64,000 nt of DNA from Ehretia macrophylla. Lineage: Eukaryota > Streptophyta > Magnoliopsida > Boraginales > Ehretiaceae. A program made the position numbers and the translations under genes. Of the stretch, positions 35,231-46,478 are shown piece by piece. The DNA is taken from the NCBI GenBank assembly GCA_037974665.1, contig CM075767.1:25445498-25509497 (forward strand), in the 5' to 3' direction. The notes under the pieces were generated by a model. The model was not told where the DNA came from and searched no databases. It worked only from the letters and a program-made list of their open reading frames with translations. How positions within the stretch are numbered: the first letter of the stretch is position 1; every line of letters begins with the position of its first letter.

Positions 35231-35543
35231 CTAGGCTACCCCCTTGGGGGCTATTTTAACATGTATTTATTATCTCTTATGTATTTATTATCTCTTTCTC
35301 TCTTATAGAGTCACTATTGGGGGTGGCTTCAACTGTTTTTGATGTACATGTATTCATCTCTTTATGTTTTTTCTTTTCTTTTTCTTTCAACCACTAAAAT
35401 GTGTAGGTAATTAGCAAGAACCCAGTTAGAATTTACAACTGTTACTAAACATACCAAACTGGGATATTCGGTTTTTCTATACCTTTATGCTCCTTTGGAT
35501 CCTAAACCTATAATGCCTTCATAACTTGAGAGCATAGTTTCTC

Positions 35544-35816
35544 GTGCAATTCTATTGTAGTCGCTTTTTGATAGGGTTTATATGCATATACAGGAAGACA
35601 CAGATGAAATACTATCAACGCATAACAATTTTGAATTATCAAACTTTACGTACTATTGCTATTTCTTTTGAGAATTTGCCGTATGATGCAAGTAGATATA
35701 AAGTTATGGGGATGAGTTTAGCCGATACGCACCTATCTTTTTCCATTCTGGGTGAAGTTCAAGATGGTCTAGCATTGCCGAAGCAGAAGCCAGGTGCATT
35801 GGCAATAGAATCATAA
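35544..35816 (+). other. Unrecognised 90-codon open frame
   Basis: Open over 90 codons in an AT-rich region. Its second half ('ENLPYDASRYKVMGMSLADT', then a stretch with 'QDGLALPKQKPGALAIES') has a more protein-like composition than its surroundings. No family was recognised and no flanking exon was found. It may be a gene fragment or chance. Confidence 0.2.
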
Positions 35817-36225
35817 TTGCCTGATACAGTTTAGATGCCTTCCCTGATCAGGTTTTTGTACCTTTGTTGGACTAGGGCAAATTTATAGGCACCAGGACAC
35901 TAGGTAGGTACACTCAAAGCTCCTTGAATGTTTGGTAAAGTTAGCAAGACTTGGAGGGGATCGTTTTAGCTAAATTATTGAAAAAGTATTGGCTCGAAGT
36001 CCTTATAATTTTTAATGCACCTTTCAGTTCTTATCACACTTGGGACTTGTGATGAGATTTTTTTTTTATTTTTAAAAGGGGATTAATAGTAGTTTTCCAC
36101 CTACTCGTTAGGTGACTCATATTTGAGACTATTTAAGTCTCAAGTGAGGACTGTTCTCATTAAACTTAACCTTCTTGTCTGGTGACTTGTGATGAGAAAT
36201 TATATTACAAGAAGAGAGTAGTTAG

Positions 36226-36990
36226 GTTTTTTTTTTTTTTTTTTTTTTTTTTGGTTAAGCAAGAAAAATTGTGTATTTTAGTTAGGCTTTTGTAAAAAGG
36301 AACGACTTGTGCTCTTTTTAGTTTAGAATGACTTATGGGGCAATTGTGTATTTTGGTTAGGCTTTTGTAAAAATGAACAACTTGTGTTCCTTTTAATTTA
36401 GAAGGACTTATGGGGCAAGTAAGTACGTCATTTCCTGTGGAGGTTTTGGCTTGATGTCCCCTCCACTTTTGTACATTCCTTTTAGTTTTAATAAAACACT
36501 CGGAGAGATCAAGAACCCTCATTTTACCAAAAAAATAAAAATAAAAAATGTACGAAGCGCTCAAAAGTGAAAATACAATAGAATCCAAATGGTCAAGTGA
36601 AAATGCGATAAACAATAAAAAAGAACAACTGGCGAAAAGATAATCATTCGAAAACGAGCCGATTACCAGAAAAACAAGTCGAACCAACAAATAAACAGGT
36701 CCTATCACAACGCTAACAAATCAAAATCAAGAAGAGCACTCTTGGCATAATGTCTATTTAGGCTAGTGTGGCGGAATGGTCTCCGTGCTTTAAGCTTGGC
36801 AATCACATCCCTACGAATATTCTGCATTAGCTGCTTTTCAGTCTTAACTTCATTTTAGAAAATTCGAGAGTTTTTCTCCATCCAAATATGGTAGATGGTG
36901 GCACTAAAGAAGAGACGAAAGAGATAGGCTTTAAGATCTTTATTTCCTGCAAAAGGAATTTGCAAAAGTGAGAGTAGAGTGAAAAGAAGT
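36226..36990 (-). mobile_element. 5'-truncated LINE, antisense, with 14-bp target duplication
   Basis: The flanks 'aagagagtagttag' (36212-36225) and 'aagagagtaattag' (36991-37004) agree at 13 of 14 positions. The poly(A) tail appears as 26 T at 36227-36252. On the - strand the 5' part reads as a LINE C-terminus with 'TIYHIWMEKNSRIF', interrupted by a stop. Its 3' UTR carries a 75-bp tandem duplication (36267-36416). The 167-codon - strand frame at 36205-36708 is 3' UTR translated by chance. Confidence 0.75.
36267..36416 (-). repeat. 75-bp tandem duplication in a LINE 3' UTR
   Basis: Two units start at 36267 and 36342 ('aattgtgtattttagttagg' and 'aattgtgtattttggttagg') and both end '...acttatggggc'. 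They differ at several positions, so the duplication may predate this insertion. Confidence 0.75.
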
Positions 36991-37087
36991 AAGAGAGTAA
37001 TTAGTTATATCTATATTTTTTTTATTCGGCTAGCTCATGATAAAAAATAAAAATAAAAAGACAAGAAAAGAAGACTAGTTCACGTTA

Positions 37088-37469
37088 TAAGATCAACTCC
37101 AACAAAATCTTTATATGCTTCTTTACCCTACATGTGCGAAAGGGGATGACGCAAATGAGTTTCAAAATTCTCTAGGTGAGTCTCTAAATTTTAGGGGATT
37201 TTTAAATTTATTTTCTACATCTCGATATTTAGGAGAGAACACACAATTCCCTATTCTATCTCCCAAACCTCCCAAAGATCAAACGAGAAAATTTATATAG
37301 GAAAACTGTTAAAGTAAAATTGAAATAGGAGATCATTAAAATAAGATATTGATTAAATATAAGGAAGTTATTAGAGTGAAAATGAAATGGACTATCTTAA
37401 ATGTAGAGAAAATGCTCCAAAGCCCTACATGTAAGAAAAAAAAAAGGAAATCTGTTGGAGTTGGCCTTA
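37088..37469. mobile_element. GGCCAACTCCAAC-type MITE
   Basis: The left end 'taagatcaactccaacaaa' and right end 'tgttggagttggcctta' are inverted, with matching sub-terminal 'ccctacatgtg' and 'ccctacatgtaag'. It shares termini with 1004-2246 and 30403-31530. A more decayed relative seems to follow at about 37476-37868 ('ccatctccaaaggcc' to 'ggagtcactggag'). Confidence 0.5.
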
Positions 37470-38022
37470 ATCCCATCTCCAAAGGCCCTAATTCTTTTTA
37501 TCCCTATAATAGGGAATGAAATAGACGACTCCTTTATTTTTAAAAATTCGCTATTTTGATTTCACTTTTAACAATATTTCTATTTTGAATATTCTTTACT
37601 TAGCTAACACATTACATTAATATTTTGTTTTTAAAATGTTTTTGATTGTCAAGGGCTGTATTAACGATTATTGACAACATTAATATTATTCTTAATTATT
37701 AATATTCTTTTTTATTTCTTTATTTTGAAGTTTTTTAATGACTATCTTTTTTAATTTAAAATTTTTTAATATTTATACGTTCTTTCATTCATTTATTTAT
37801 TTATTTTAATTTGAATAGAGATCCAAATCTGATTCCTTAGATTTAAGGAGTCACTGGAGTAGACTATCATGGGTGCTTACAAAAGTCGTAATACAAGCAC
37901 AGATCACTCTTCCCATTGGTATATACATCCAATGATGTGCCCAGTGCCCACTACAACATTTACATGAGTATAACATTGGTAATATACGTTGGGAAAGGAT
38001 ATCCCTTTCATGACAAGAAGAT

Positions 38023-38053
<31 letters not shown>

Positions 38054-38510
38054 ATTACTAAGATAACATTATTTAAGTTTGTGGTTGATAATTTGAGTCT
38101 ATATAATAGCTAATGTTGAAGAAAATAGTGAAAGTTACTACCACTTAATAGGTATTGACGCATTTCGCACGTCTAAAATTGAGGATTATCACATTACCTG
38201 CACCTGTCCCATCAATTTTATAAGCAAGAGTTTCATTAAAGGGCGAAAAACCAAGATACAAATGTTTACTTACAAAAACAAAGTCAAATAAAAAGGTCAT
38301 GTTTCCTATTCTAGCAAATATTTCCTAGGTTATGTTTCAGATAAGAATTTTTTTTATATGATATATTTGTCTTAAACATGTTTCAGCAAGACGTTTACAT
38401 TGGCACCACTACCAAATAAGCACATTAATTTTGTTAAGTGCTTGGTACTTTTTAAGCACCTTTGGCTAGCTAAACCGAACATCCTCAACGTATGATGCCT
38501 AAAAGAGGTT

Positions 38511-38686
38511 AGGGGCAGAGCTGGGGGACCCGGCCCCCCTAGGTTTTTTTTTTTTTTTAAAAAAAAACTCATGTAATATTGTTAAAAAAAATTAAGTTAT
38601 CAGTCCTCTTTATTATTATTATTTTGTTATCAATCTTTTTATTTGAATCTTAGCATTCCAATATTAAATTCCTAATTCCGTCCTTG
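38511..38686. mobile_element. Short hAT-like MITE
   Basis: The left end 'aggggcagagctgggggacc' and right end 'cctaattccgtccttg' are imperfect inverted copies of the 'GGGGCGGAGCC' terminus common in plant hAT elements. The core is T/A-rich. The flanking octamers are only loosely similar. Confidence 0.45.
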
Positions 38687-39039
38687 AAAATGGTACTAAT
38701 GAAAGTCTTTGGTGGCTAATAGTTTCTTCACAAGTTGAAATGTTAAAAAAAAAAATTCGTACATGTCCGTCTTTCTTTGGCAACTTCTCCACACCCAAAC
38801 CACCAAAACTAGAGAAGAGAACGACGAGAGAGGAGTATGTTTAATTTATACACTGTGAGAATGCAAGGAATGATTCTACTAATAACATTATGAACGTTAT
38901 GATGTTATAAGTAAAATTTAAAAATTATAAATTGTTAATACAGTTATGATGAAACAGTGGAGAGAATTTATAATTGTTGAATTATGTTCCTAACTTTATG
39001 ATTTTATTAGATGGATCCTTACTCAAGAATGTGTGTGTT

Positions 39040-39125
39040 ACCACTGGGCTTTTGTTTTAATGGTATGCTCTTCGATGTAAGTATGATAAATTTCGAGATT
39101 GTGTTTTACGGTTTAAACTTTTCTT
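39040..39125 (+). repeat. tRNA-like SINE candidate (weak)
   Basis: 'gttttaatggtatgctc' resembles a tRNA A box, and 'ttcgagattg' lies at roughly the B-box distance. Similar in layout to 41350-41420. Too degenerate to be a tRNA gene. Confidence 0.25.
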
Positions 39126-40017
39126 AAAAGAAAAATAACAATAATAATAAAAAAAGATTGCTGTTAAAGCTGCTTGTGTATTGAAGCAGAGTAGCAGACT
39201 TTACGAACTAATAAAATATAACCATGCAGCAGCTTTAAACATCCCAAAATTGTGATTTCACGAATAAGCTGACTCTATAATCTATAGCCGTCGACTTTTT
39301 CGGCAGCCATTGTGTTGTTTTTCTGCTCTCTTTCGGATTCTAAAATGGACACTTAGATGCAACTTTTTTAGTGTAGTTCTGACCTAGCTATATGCTACAA
39401 AGATCGCTAATTCAGTTCCCTCTCTAGTTTGACCCAAAAAAAAAAAAAAGTTCCCTCTCTAGGCTAAAGCTAAGATATCTTTGTCAACCTACAAAATTAG
39501 TACCTTTCCCTTCAAAACAATCTTGGGATCTCACCTAAACTCCACGAGAGAGACTCAACACGTAGTGCTACTGTGGCTTTCTAGTAGTGCAACAGGTAAT
39601 ATAACAAAGAGAGTTGCACAAATCTTTAAGTTCAAAATTCATTTCATCTTCATGTTTAGAGTCATTTGGCGTACGGAAAATTTTAGACAATGTTGCAAGG
39701 ATATAGATGTAAATTACTATGTGATATTCTTGTTAGTCCATATACTATGTTTCACAAACAATTCTCTTATGTTAAAAAGTGTTATACTAAAATTCTTTAA
39801 CTTTATAATTTGTAATACTATGGGTGCTTGATAACGTAAAATCTGGAGTGCAATTATGGATTCCTTTCTAACTCATAATTGCCTTGAGTAGGGTCTTTAG
39901 ATGAAAATTGACAACAAGAATGAATTTTAGTTGTTACATCTATTCATTATATATCTTCATCTTCTTCTAGTACTCTTATTTTCTATTCACATATGGTATA
40001 TTTAATATGAAAGTTTA

Positions 40018-40476
40018 GGTAGCGATTGGTATATTAGAATGAGGTTGAAAATAGAATGAAAATATAGCGATTGGTATCTTGGGATGGGGTTAGAAATGGA
40101 ATGACATTTTTAACTCTATTCTGATTTTCACATTTGGTACGAAAGAATGAACTAAAGAATCTTATTCTCCCGTACATGGGATTAGCCATCCAGAGCAAAC
40201 ACATGGTATTAGCTCATTCTCATGTGTTTGAGAATAGACTTATTTCTAAAATGACTAACATAACCCCATAAAAATAACTTTTATATATAGTCTCTTTTGC
40301 AATAATAATAATATCATGTTAAAATAAAAATAAAAATAAAACTAAAATGACAATAATAATAATTACATAATAATAATAAAACTAATAAAAAAATAATAAT
40401 TATTATCATTATTATAAAATAATAATAAAAATAAAAATAATAATTATTATCATTATAATACAAAATAATAATAATA

Positions 40477-40571
<95 letters not shown>

Positions 40572-40912
40572 AAAAGAAAGACAAAAAATTTAAAATATTA
40601 ATTATTATCATTATTATAATTATATTGTTATTATTATTTTATTTATGTTTATGTTGTTCAAGGTTATATTCATGTTTATTCTTATTTCTAATACTATAAT
40701 AATAAAATGACAATTCTGTTATATTATACAAGTCATTCATTTTACTAATCTTGTATATTGACCTCTATCAAATATTGGTTTCAAATCAATATATCTATTC
40801 CTATGTTCATTATTAGATCATACCAAGTATGTCATTTCTATTCCCAAGTTCATTCCATTTCTTAACTCATTCTATTTATGTCCAAATTCATTCCAATGTA
40901 CTAATCACTAGC
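40018..40912. mobile_element. Harbinger-like MITE, copy 2, with (AAT)n core and TTA target duplication
   Basis: The left end 'ggtagcgattggtatattag' is mirrored by the right end 'tgtactaatcactagc', and TTA flanks both sides (40015-40017 and 40913-40915), as for PIF/Harbinger. The left end is itself partly duplicated ('agcgattggtat' again near 40067). The interior has expanded AAT repeats with a near-perfect run of about 30 units at 40470-40560. Same family as 31799-32641. Confidence 0.65.
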
Positions 40913-41044
40913 TTAGAGTTTTTCATCACTATTATGTGTAATGGAAAGATAGGTTCCTAACCTTTTCTAGTGTGATATTTAATTATCTCATATATCATTT
41001 TCTTTACCTTCACTTTCTAACTTTTGGTATTGGTTAGTTAAATT

Positions 41045-41215
41045 AGGAGAAAATAGTACTATTAGTCCCAATTGTTACACTTTTTTCATATTAGTGCCTA
41101 TTGTTTCAAATAGTTCAAATCAGTGCCCATTATTTTCATAAAATTTTAAATTAGTCCCCAATATTTCTAAAAAGTGTCAATTTAGTCCCCGACGTAAAAA
41201 ATTAGGGTTATATAT
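41045..41215. repeat. Single arm of a foldback element
   Basis: Repeating 'ttagtccccaatatttctaa'-type units resemble the left arms at 3648 and 50428. No right arm was found nearby, so it is probably a deleted copy. Confidence 0.4.
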
Positions 41216-41344
41216 CTTTATATTATATTCTTTTCATGAGATAAAGTACTTGCAATGTGTATATAGGAGTAATCCACACCGCCTACTAGTACGAAAAAAA
41301 ATCAAATGTGGTAGAGATTTAGACAACAAGATTAAAGATGAGAA

Positions 41345-41540
41345 TTGGCATTTGGTCTAGTGTTATGTTCCTTACTGTGAGTGCGAGAAGTTGTGAGATC
41401 AATTCTTATTGATAACAATTGTACGACTTAGGTTTTTCTTTATTAAATAAATAGAAAGATTAAAGATGAGAATATTAGAGATTGGAAGCCTAAAGTCGTG
41501 AGATCAATTCTCATTGATAACAATTGTACGATTTGAATCA
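41345..41540 (+). repeat. tRNA-Pro-like SINE head with partial duplication
   Basis: 'ggcatttggtctagtgttat' followed by 'gagtgcgagaagttgtgaga' resembles the 5' two thirds of a plant tRNA-Pro, with A-box and degraded B-box positions, but the acceptor stem does not pair and several conserved bases are lost. The 3' part ('gagatcaattctyattgata') repeats at about 41500. It is likely a dead SINE or tRNA-derived fragment, not a functional tRNA. Confidence 0.35.
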
Positions 41541-41677
41541 TTATCACTTTCATCATTATGATTATTATTAATATTAATGTTGTTGTTGTTGTTGTTGGTT
41601 TTTTTTTTTTGTTATCATTCTTATTCTTGTACTTGTCTTTGTCATGGTACTTGTAGGCTGTAGTGTTGGTGATGTTT

Positions 41678-41882
41678 AGAGGCGAATCCAGAATTGTTTT
41701 CACCGAGGACTCACACATAATTTTTTAGCTATACAAATGTATTTATCTTTTTCCAATGGGATTTGACTAATGTTTTAACTAAAGATACATTTATATTTTG
41801 AATTTTTTCCTGAAGAAACCAATAGATTTTTAAATATTTTTGGGACCAGTGGGGGCTACTCCTTTACTTAGCTCCGCCAATG
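41678..41882. mobile_element. Short hAT-like MITE
   Basis: The left end 'agaggcgaatccagaa' and right end 'ttagctccgccaatg' are inverted relatives of the hAT 'GGCGGAGCC' terminus. The interior is A/T-rich with no coding sequence. Confidence 0.45.
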
Positions 41883-42261
41883 GTAGTGGTGGTGGTTGGT
41901 AGGCCATGCAATGAGCGTGGCACATTTCAAGAGACTCCTAATGAAAAATAATATGCAATATAACCTCTTTCATTTAATACTCAATAATTAATATTTTTTT
42001 AAATAATAAAATTATTTAGTCTCGACTTGGGGCCAATGTACTAAAATAATAAGCTCCATAAATTTATAACATACTACATTTCAATTTTTTTTGTATAATG
42101 TAGATCTTAAATACTTTATAAATCAATAATTAATTAAAAAGTACATAGGATTTTTCATGATTTTACACCACATAATTAATGTTTTCTTTTTACCATATTT
42201 TATACATTTTTTTACTTTTGAATTTTTAGCACCTTCTCTTGCTAAATTCTAAACAAACTTT

Positions 42262-42470
42262 TTTTTTTTTTGGATGACGTGAGAACCCAGTTGGCAGAGT
42301 ATGACCATTGAAAACGGGCGGAGCCTGCCACCCCCTGATAAATCTCTGGGTGCAGCAGTACGTCCCCAATACATGTACCGATTCAGTCAAGATTACCCAG
42401 AGCAGAGGGCGTGAATTGAACCTGTGAGCATACCGTAATCAACAAGCTACCTTCGATTGACTTCCAAATC
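42262..42470. repeat. Dispersed 'gagaaccc...ggcggagcc' repeat (copy 2)
   Basis: Relative of 35041-35230: 'ggatgacgtgagaaccc', 'gggcggagcctgcc', 'gggtgcagcagtacg', 'cagtcaagattaccc' and 'gtgaattgaacctg'. The GC-richer composition stands out from its surroundings. Confidence 0.4.
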
Positions 42471-42857
42471 ATATTTTTTTCAACACCCATTGCTACAATG
42501 ATAATCTTTGCTATCACATAATGTTTTATGCATTTCATCTTTCATGGTCCTTTTCTTGACACCTATGAGATGGAAAGTCATTTTTGCTATTTTAGAATTG
42601 AAAATACTATAAATAATAAGATATTGTGTTGGATTAAATAGAGTTTTCTTTGATTCAATATATACGTTGTATGTAGTTTAATAAAATGAACACATTAGAT
42701 CTTTATACTCTTACGTATAATTTAATGGACTCTTAATTGGTTATAACATACAACAATAGTTTTTTGAATTTTAACTTGTCACTTGATGTGATAATATATA
42801 TATATTTACTATTAAATCTTAATATTATTAATTTAAAGACGTTATACTAGAAAAAAA

Positions 42858-43034
42858 GGAGCTGGTAGAGCAGTTGAGCTTAATTTGTGTACGTATTTGC
42901 TACACATGTTGAGACTAGAATTAGGTTTACTTCCATATAAAACTTATGGTGCTCTAGGAGTTGACCCACCAATTAGAAGGCATGTATGGTTCAATTCAGA
43001 CACAGATCCTAGTTTAGCACCTCAAGGATGCTGA
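42858..43034 (+). other. Unrecognised 58-codon open stretch, possible gene relic
   Basis: Without a Met start, the frame reads protein-like ('RLELGLLPYKTYGALGVDPP', then 'IRRHVWFNSDTDPSLAP') before a TGA. Codon composition differs from the AT-rich flanks. No family was recognised. It may be an old pseudogene or transposon piece. Confidence 0.2.
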
Positions 43035-46000
43035 ACCTTTAGTTCTCATTATTCAGAATTATATGCAGCTTTTGGCCGAAAAGTACTATTAGTCTGAAAA
43101 TGTTCCCACGCTATGTTCAGTTAGCTCAATGAACAGATTTGATGACTGATCAAATCCTTGAGGTGTTAATAAGCAGCCCTATATTGAATTGTCGAATTCA
43201 AGTACCTATTTTGGAATATAACTTTTAGCCACCATGAAAGGAGAAAAAAAATAAAAGGCGAAAAAGAAACGAAATGTTTTGTAAAACTAGACAGCTAACT
43301 CATAGAGGGATGCATGGTACATATCATCATACGGCGTAAAGTTTCACAATTCCCTATTATGTGTTAAGTATTTGCTAGACTAAAATAACTATATATATAT
43401 ATATATATTGCAATTAATTAATGTAGAAAAATTACATTTACTATTTTTATTAGGCATCTAAATATATTTGAAATAATCAAATCAAATTAAATGATCCAGT
43501 GCGATAATTAAGTGAAAAGAAGTAAGAACTATAATATAAATAAAGAAATGTAAACATATTACCTTTTTACTCTGGAAAGAGAAGGATATATTCTACAGGA
43601 AAGAAGGAAAAAAAAAAAAAGTGACCCAAGTTAATTAGAGCACTTAATTAAATAAGATACTAGATTGCAGGACACATAAACTATGATACTGAATATGAAA
43701 AGAAAAAATTTGACTGACTTTTAATAGAGGTTATTCAAATTTTACAAGAATCAATTGATTTCAAGGTAATTCAGTGTTCTTCTTCAATTATCAGGTATAT
43801 TTTGCAAATCATGTCAAATGATGCATGATTACTTTCCTATATAACTCTCTAAGAAAATTAAATTTAAAAAAGAGTTCGCGATGAGGATACCATGTGATTT
43901 TTTATTACTCTATTCAACTATATATACAATTTATCTAGACCGCCTATTGAAATAGAAAGGCAAGAATATTATTCTTTTCTACAATAAATCGCACAATTTT
44001 GAAACTATTAGACATGTCAATATGCTATCTTTTTCAAGGTTCTTGTTCTTTTTGAATACCTCATCCAAAGATACCGGTACAAGTGTGAATATTTTGGTAA
44101 ATTTTCTAATATTCTTTATAGATTCTTAATAAATTGGTACTTTAGTATAACTCTACAATTTGATACGTAACCTTTAATGAATGGAGGCTGAGATTGTGAA
44201 AAAAAAAAAAGTAAAAGGAAATAAGCATCGCCTTTGGTCTTCAGTGCTTTTTGAGATCATTATGCCAAAATTTACCCCAAATGATAAATTTAGTAAAAAT
44301 AGTATCTATTTTTGTTATTTCGTTGTGGTTTTGATAGTTATACATGAGAGGGAATTTTTCACCATAATAATAGACTCCTTTTCCTTTATGTGTCAAATTT
44401 CAAGATCACATAATGCATAATTTCAGAATTTGAAAATATTTTTACCTTACTTTTAATAGGATGGACTTTGGTTTGTAAAGACCAAAAACCAAAAAAAAAA
44501 AAAAAAAAACTTTGGTTTGTAATAACATCGTAGTGCAAAATAAACTAATGGATCGGAATTTTTATGTTGCTCTTCATTGATCAAATACTCAGAGAGACAT
44601 AGCAAACTTAATCAGATTTATCATTCTATCGCAATCAGGTTCCAAGAAGACTATAGGATTGGAGTAGCCTGCGACGCTTTGAATATTTAAACACCATAAT
44701 AACTAAAGAATCATTTCATATTAGTGTTGAAAAATATTGTAGCATATACCATAATATAAACTACTTAAATATTATTCTTCCTTGTTTATAGTAGCACGGT
44801 CAATTAAATAAAATAGAAAAGATTGCTAGAGAGGAGATTAAAATAGCTTGAATATTTTAAATAATAAGTGGAAAAAAGAGAGCAAATAAAATGGAAATAA
44901 ACTTAATTTATAGACTAGTCAAAAAGGGACTCTAATAACATGTTAATATTATAACCTAAAACTTTTATAACTAGTAGAGTATCCCAAAATGTTATTGTAC
45001 ATATCAAGGAGAATAACTAGTGCATTCTAAGATGTAAGTTCTTTCTAATCTTCAAATAAACTATTTTAAGTGTGATCTATTGGAAAAAAAACTTTATCTA
45101 TATTTAGTGTATTTGGTATGTATGGACACAATTCTTTTTTCCTTTTTCGACTAAGCCTCATGAAGCTTTTAAAATGATGTCTCATTTAAAAGTTTAGTAT
45201 ATGGATGCTTGTCTTTAAGCTAATCCTAATAATCTTGTAACAGAAATCATTAATGGTAGATGAATAAAATTTTCCTTGAGCATCAAGGACTTCAATAATT
45301 TCAACGATAAAAAATGTAACTTTCAGAAACAAAAAATATATTTAGTTTCAAGTGCTAGTAACCAATTAAAATAATTTTTTCGAACCTGTTTAGTACTAGA
45401 ATTAAGAGTCCCTTAAAATGAAAATTTCTAGGTGGAGAAACCCATCAATAATAAGAAATGGAAATTAGTTTCAAAGATTATATTATATAAGTTATGAGCT
45501 GCTATCTTAAATATCAGAAGATAAACAGAGAACTAATTAATATGCATCAAGGACAAGTAGACCGGCCAAATGTTCAGGTTCGAAACTGTGGTAACGTTCG
45601 ATATCAAATTACTTTTGATTGAACTAGTGCATTCATTTAGGCATGCTGCTGCACTCCCATAATTTTAACTAAATATAACTGTAGAGTCAGAATAATGTTT
45701 GTAGGGAGATAATTGAGAAGTTTTTACTCTAACATGGTGTCTGCCTTCCCTAATGCCATTTTTCTTCCAATTTTACACTTCCCTTAATGCCACGAAAGTG
45801 CTCAGACACACAGACAGAGGGGAAAGAAGGGGTAGGGAAGTGGGGTTTGCATAAAGCAAACCATCTTAGCCCATTAGCCATTAAAAGTATGTGATTAACA
45901 ACATGCCATGCAAAGGAAAAAAGAGAAACAAGAAACACAAAAGACTCCGAAAGAGATGTCTACTTTCAGTTCAAATTTAACTTGTTGTCCCAACTGGCTT

Positions 46001-46478
46001 AGCATTCCCCCACATGTCTAGTTGCACTTTATACAATTTGCAGTACAAACACCAACACACAAAATCACCCAATCCCCTATAGCGTCTTGCCAAATTAGCT
46101 GAATGTCTGAATGTGTGCGAGACCTCAAAATGCTGTTTCCAAACCCGTAGAAAAACCAAAACTTCTCTCTTTTGCACGACCCCATTTGTCAGTAGTGCTG
46201 GGATTCTCTCAAACTTTCTCTTTCTCTCTTTGAGAGTGCCGTGTCATGGCAATATTATCAAGACCCTTCAGCACTCATCACTTGTACAAAGAAAAATGAG
46301 AAGAAACATATAAATTTATATATATTTATATATTTTTCTGGATCCACCTTGAAATTGATTGTAGTCTGTCATGTCTCCACCACCACCACCACCACCACCA
46401 CCGCCACTACCAACTGCTTCTGCTGCTCCTCGGCTGCTTCTGTTGCCATTTGGCGGTGAGTGGCCGACCAGGGCGTGT
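43035..46478. other. AT-rich intergenic region, no gene seen
   Basis: About 3.4 kb downstream of the JAGGED-like gene. It holds a (TA)n run at 43391-43408, several A runs (for example 44490-44509) and the (ACC)n run at 46377-46403. Short open frames such as 44181-44420 and 45750-45938 have no protein-like signal. Confidence 0.4.

Noticed and set aside
36770..36810. Leucine-tRNA-like 'gtggcggaatggtc' sequence
   Set aside because: It lies inside the antisense LINE C-terminal coding relic and lacks a foldable cloverleaf.
46241..46459. Thr-rich + strand protein
   Set aside because: Its Thr run is the (ACC)n repeat opposite the 3' end of the JAGGED-like gene.
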